A DNA stretch of 64,000 nt from Candidatus Heimdallarchaeota archaeon (lineage in GTDB: Archaea > Asgardarchaeota > Heimdallarchaeia > JABLTI01). Location: positions 1 through 64,000 of the forward strand of contig JAGXNT010000046.1 of the NCBI GenBank assembly GCA_019894765.1, given 5' to 3'. Positions within the stretch are counted from its first letter, which is position 1. Each line of letters opens with the position of its first letter. Made by a program: the position numbers and the translations under genes. Shown piece after piece: positions 63,617 to 64,000 of the stretch. The notes beneath the pieces are model-generated. The model ran no database searches, was not told where the DNA came from, and saw only the letters and a program-made list of their open reading frames with translations.

Positions 63617-63946
63617 ATGCCGGAAGATGAGCAACCTCAGAAAAGAATAAACCAGTGGTTTATCAGAGGTATTGGGGTAGTTGTTGCAAGCATTTTCCTT
63701 ACTGTCATGACTTTTACACTTCTAGATTTACAACAGGGATTATTTTTTACAGATGGACCAGTATCAGAAGGTCTAGATTCTATTCCCTTACTTAAGCAAA
63801 TTGGTCAATATTTATGGACTTTTCGAGTGTTAGATTTACTTCTAGTTGTAATTATTTTAGTTTTAATTATCATTTCAACTTACTATCTAATGAATTTCAA
63901 AGCACAAGTACTTAGAAAAAATCAAGAAAGAGGGAGGTACAGATAG
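63617..63946 (+). CDS. Two-helix membrane protein in a membrane-complex-like operon
   Basis: A 109-residue protein with helices near residues 17-37 and 70-93, and a basic C-terminal tail. The segment IGQYLWTFRVLDLLLVVII loosely recalls the small NuoJ/MrpB/MbhE-type subunits of Na+/H+ antiporters, complex I and membrane hydrogenases; this is a weak resemblance. A GAAGGTGA site precedes the ATG. The next gene's GTG overlaps its stop codon (TAGTG). Confidence 0.6.
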   Translation: MPEDEQPQKRINQWFIRGIGVVVASIFLTVMTFTLLDLQQGLFFTDGPVSEGLDSIPLLKQIGQYLWTFRVLDLLLVVIILVLIIISTYYLMNFKAQVLRKNQERGRYR

Positions 63947-64000
63947 TGATTGATTGGACTGCTACATTTCCCTATATTCTTATTGCTTCTCTAGTGCTTT
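63946..64000 (+). CDS. N-terminus of a membrane protein, cut by window end
   Basis: A frame beginning GTG at 63946, overlapping the previous stop by 1 bp and preceded by GGGAGG, codes VIDWTATFPYILIASLVL and runs out of the window. Only the first hydrophobic segment can be seen. A NuoK/MrpC-like subunit would fit both position and size pattern, but 18 residues cannot prove it. Confidence 0.5.
   Translation, partial: MIDWTATFPYILIASLVL

Noticed and set aside
1..64000. CRISPR arrays, insertion sequences, prophage or integrase genes
   Set aside because: No regularly spaced repeats, transposase motifs, terminal inverted repeats or phage genes were found; the tandem repeats at 45833 number only two.

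Overview
The window is AT-rich archaeal chromosome and most probably comes from an Asgard archaeon. The Heimdallarchaeia side fits best, though that placement is an inference from gene content. Archaeal markers seen directly are an L7Ae/S28e/L24e ribosomal cluster, an archaeal-type SRP RNA, a tRNA-Asn with a bulge-helix-bulge intron and encoded CCA, TATA-type promoters, a class III (pilin-like) signal peptide, type 2 isopentenyl-diphosphate isomerase, Tsr3 and Ncs6-type tRNA thiolation. The Asgard flavour comes from a Rab/Ras-like GTPase with a coiled-coil and zinc-ribbon tail, a tail-anchored JAMM (Rpn11/CSN5-like) protease, a LIM-like DA1-type peptidase and a possible longin-like protein. 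A kynureninase, citrate synthase and aconitase suit the metabolism reported for Heimdallarchaeia.

Layout. 1-10.3 kb is metabolic: pyruvate phosphate dikinase (cut by the window start), a TIGR04076 protein, an SCP2-like protein next to an aldehyde:ferredoxin oxidoreductase, a large pilin-like secreted protein, kynureninase and an M3 oligopeptidase. 10.3-18.4 kb holds a TM2 protein, a methyltransferase, an MFS carrier, a small winged-helix-like protein, a COG2108-type radical SAM enzyme, a nucleotidyltransferase, a site-2 protease and Ncs6. 18.4-23.5 kb is a minus-strand block of FMN alpha-hydroxyacid dehydrogenase, citrate synthase and aconitase, the last two overlapping by 4 bp. 23.7-25.7 kb carries the SRP RNA and the ribosomal proteins. 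25.8-28.7 kb is a HEAT / isomerase / HEAT cluster.

28.8-37.6 kb is the most Asgard-like stretch: a membrane protein with a metzincin-like motif, the JAMM protein, small membrane proteins, a DUF362-ferredoxin, the GTPase, a coiled-coil protein and a biotin-synthase-like radical SAM enzyme. 37.7-45.3 kb has a zinc-ribbon membrane protein, a lone Lrp-type sensor domain, Tsr3, a YchF-like GTPase, and a sugar-phosphate operon (phosphohexomutase, GlmU-like protein with a degraded nucleotidyl site, B12-type radical SAM). 45.5-54.2 kb has a winged-helix regulator with striking promoter repeats, three small membrane proteins, the DA1-type peptidase, a GT-C-like membrane enzyme, a longin-like/hydrolase pair and two tiny paralogous Cys-rich proteins. 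54.4-64 kb has a lone EutA, a third HEAT protein, ComB, a lone DppC-type permease, tRNA-Asn, a second MFS carrier and the start of a run of small membrane proteins.

The most unusual non-coding signal is a near-identical 20-bp element upstream of two unlinked minus-strand genes, the pilin-like gene and the winged-helix gene. It is present in tandem at the latter. The same two genes also share an identical C-run/T-run terminator after a hairpin. No CRISPR array, insertion sequence or rRNA gene was seen.
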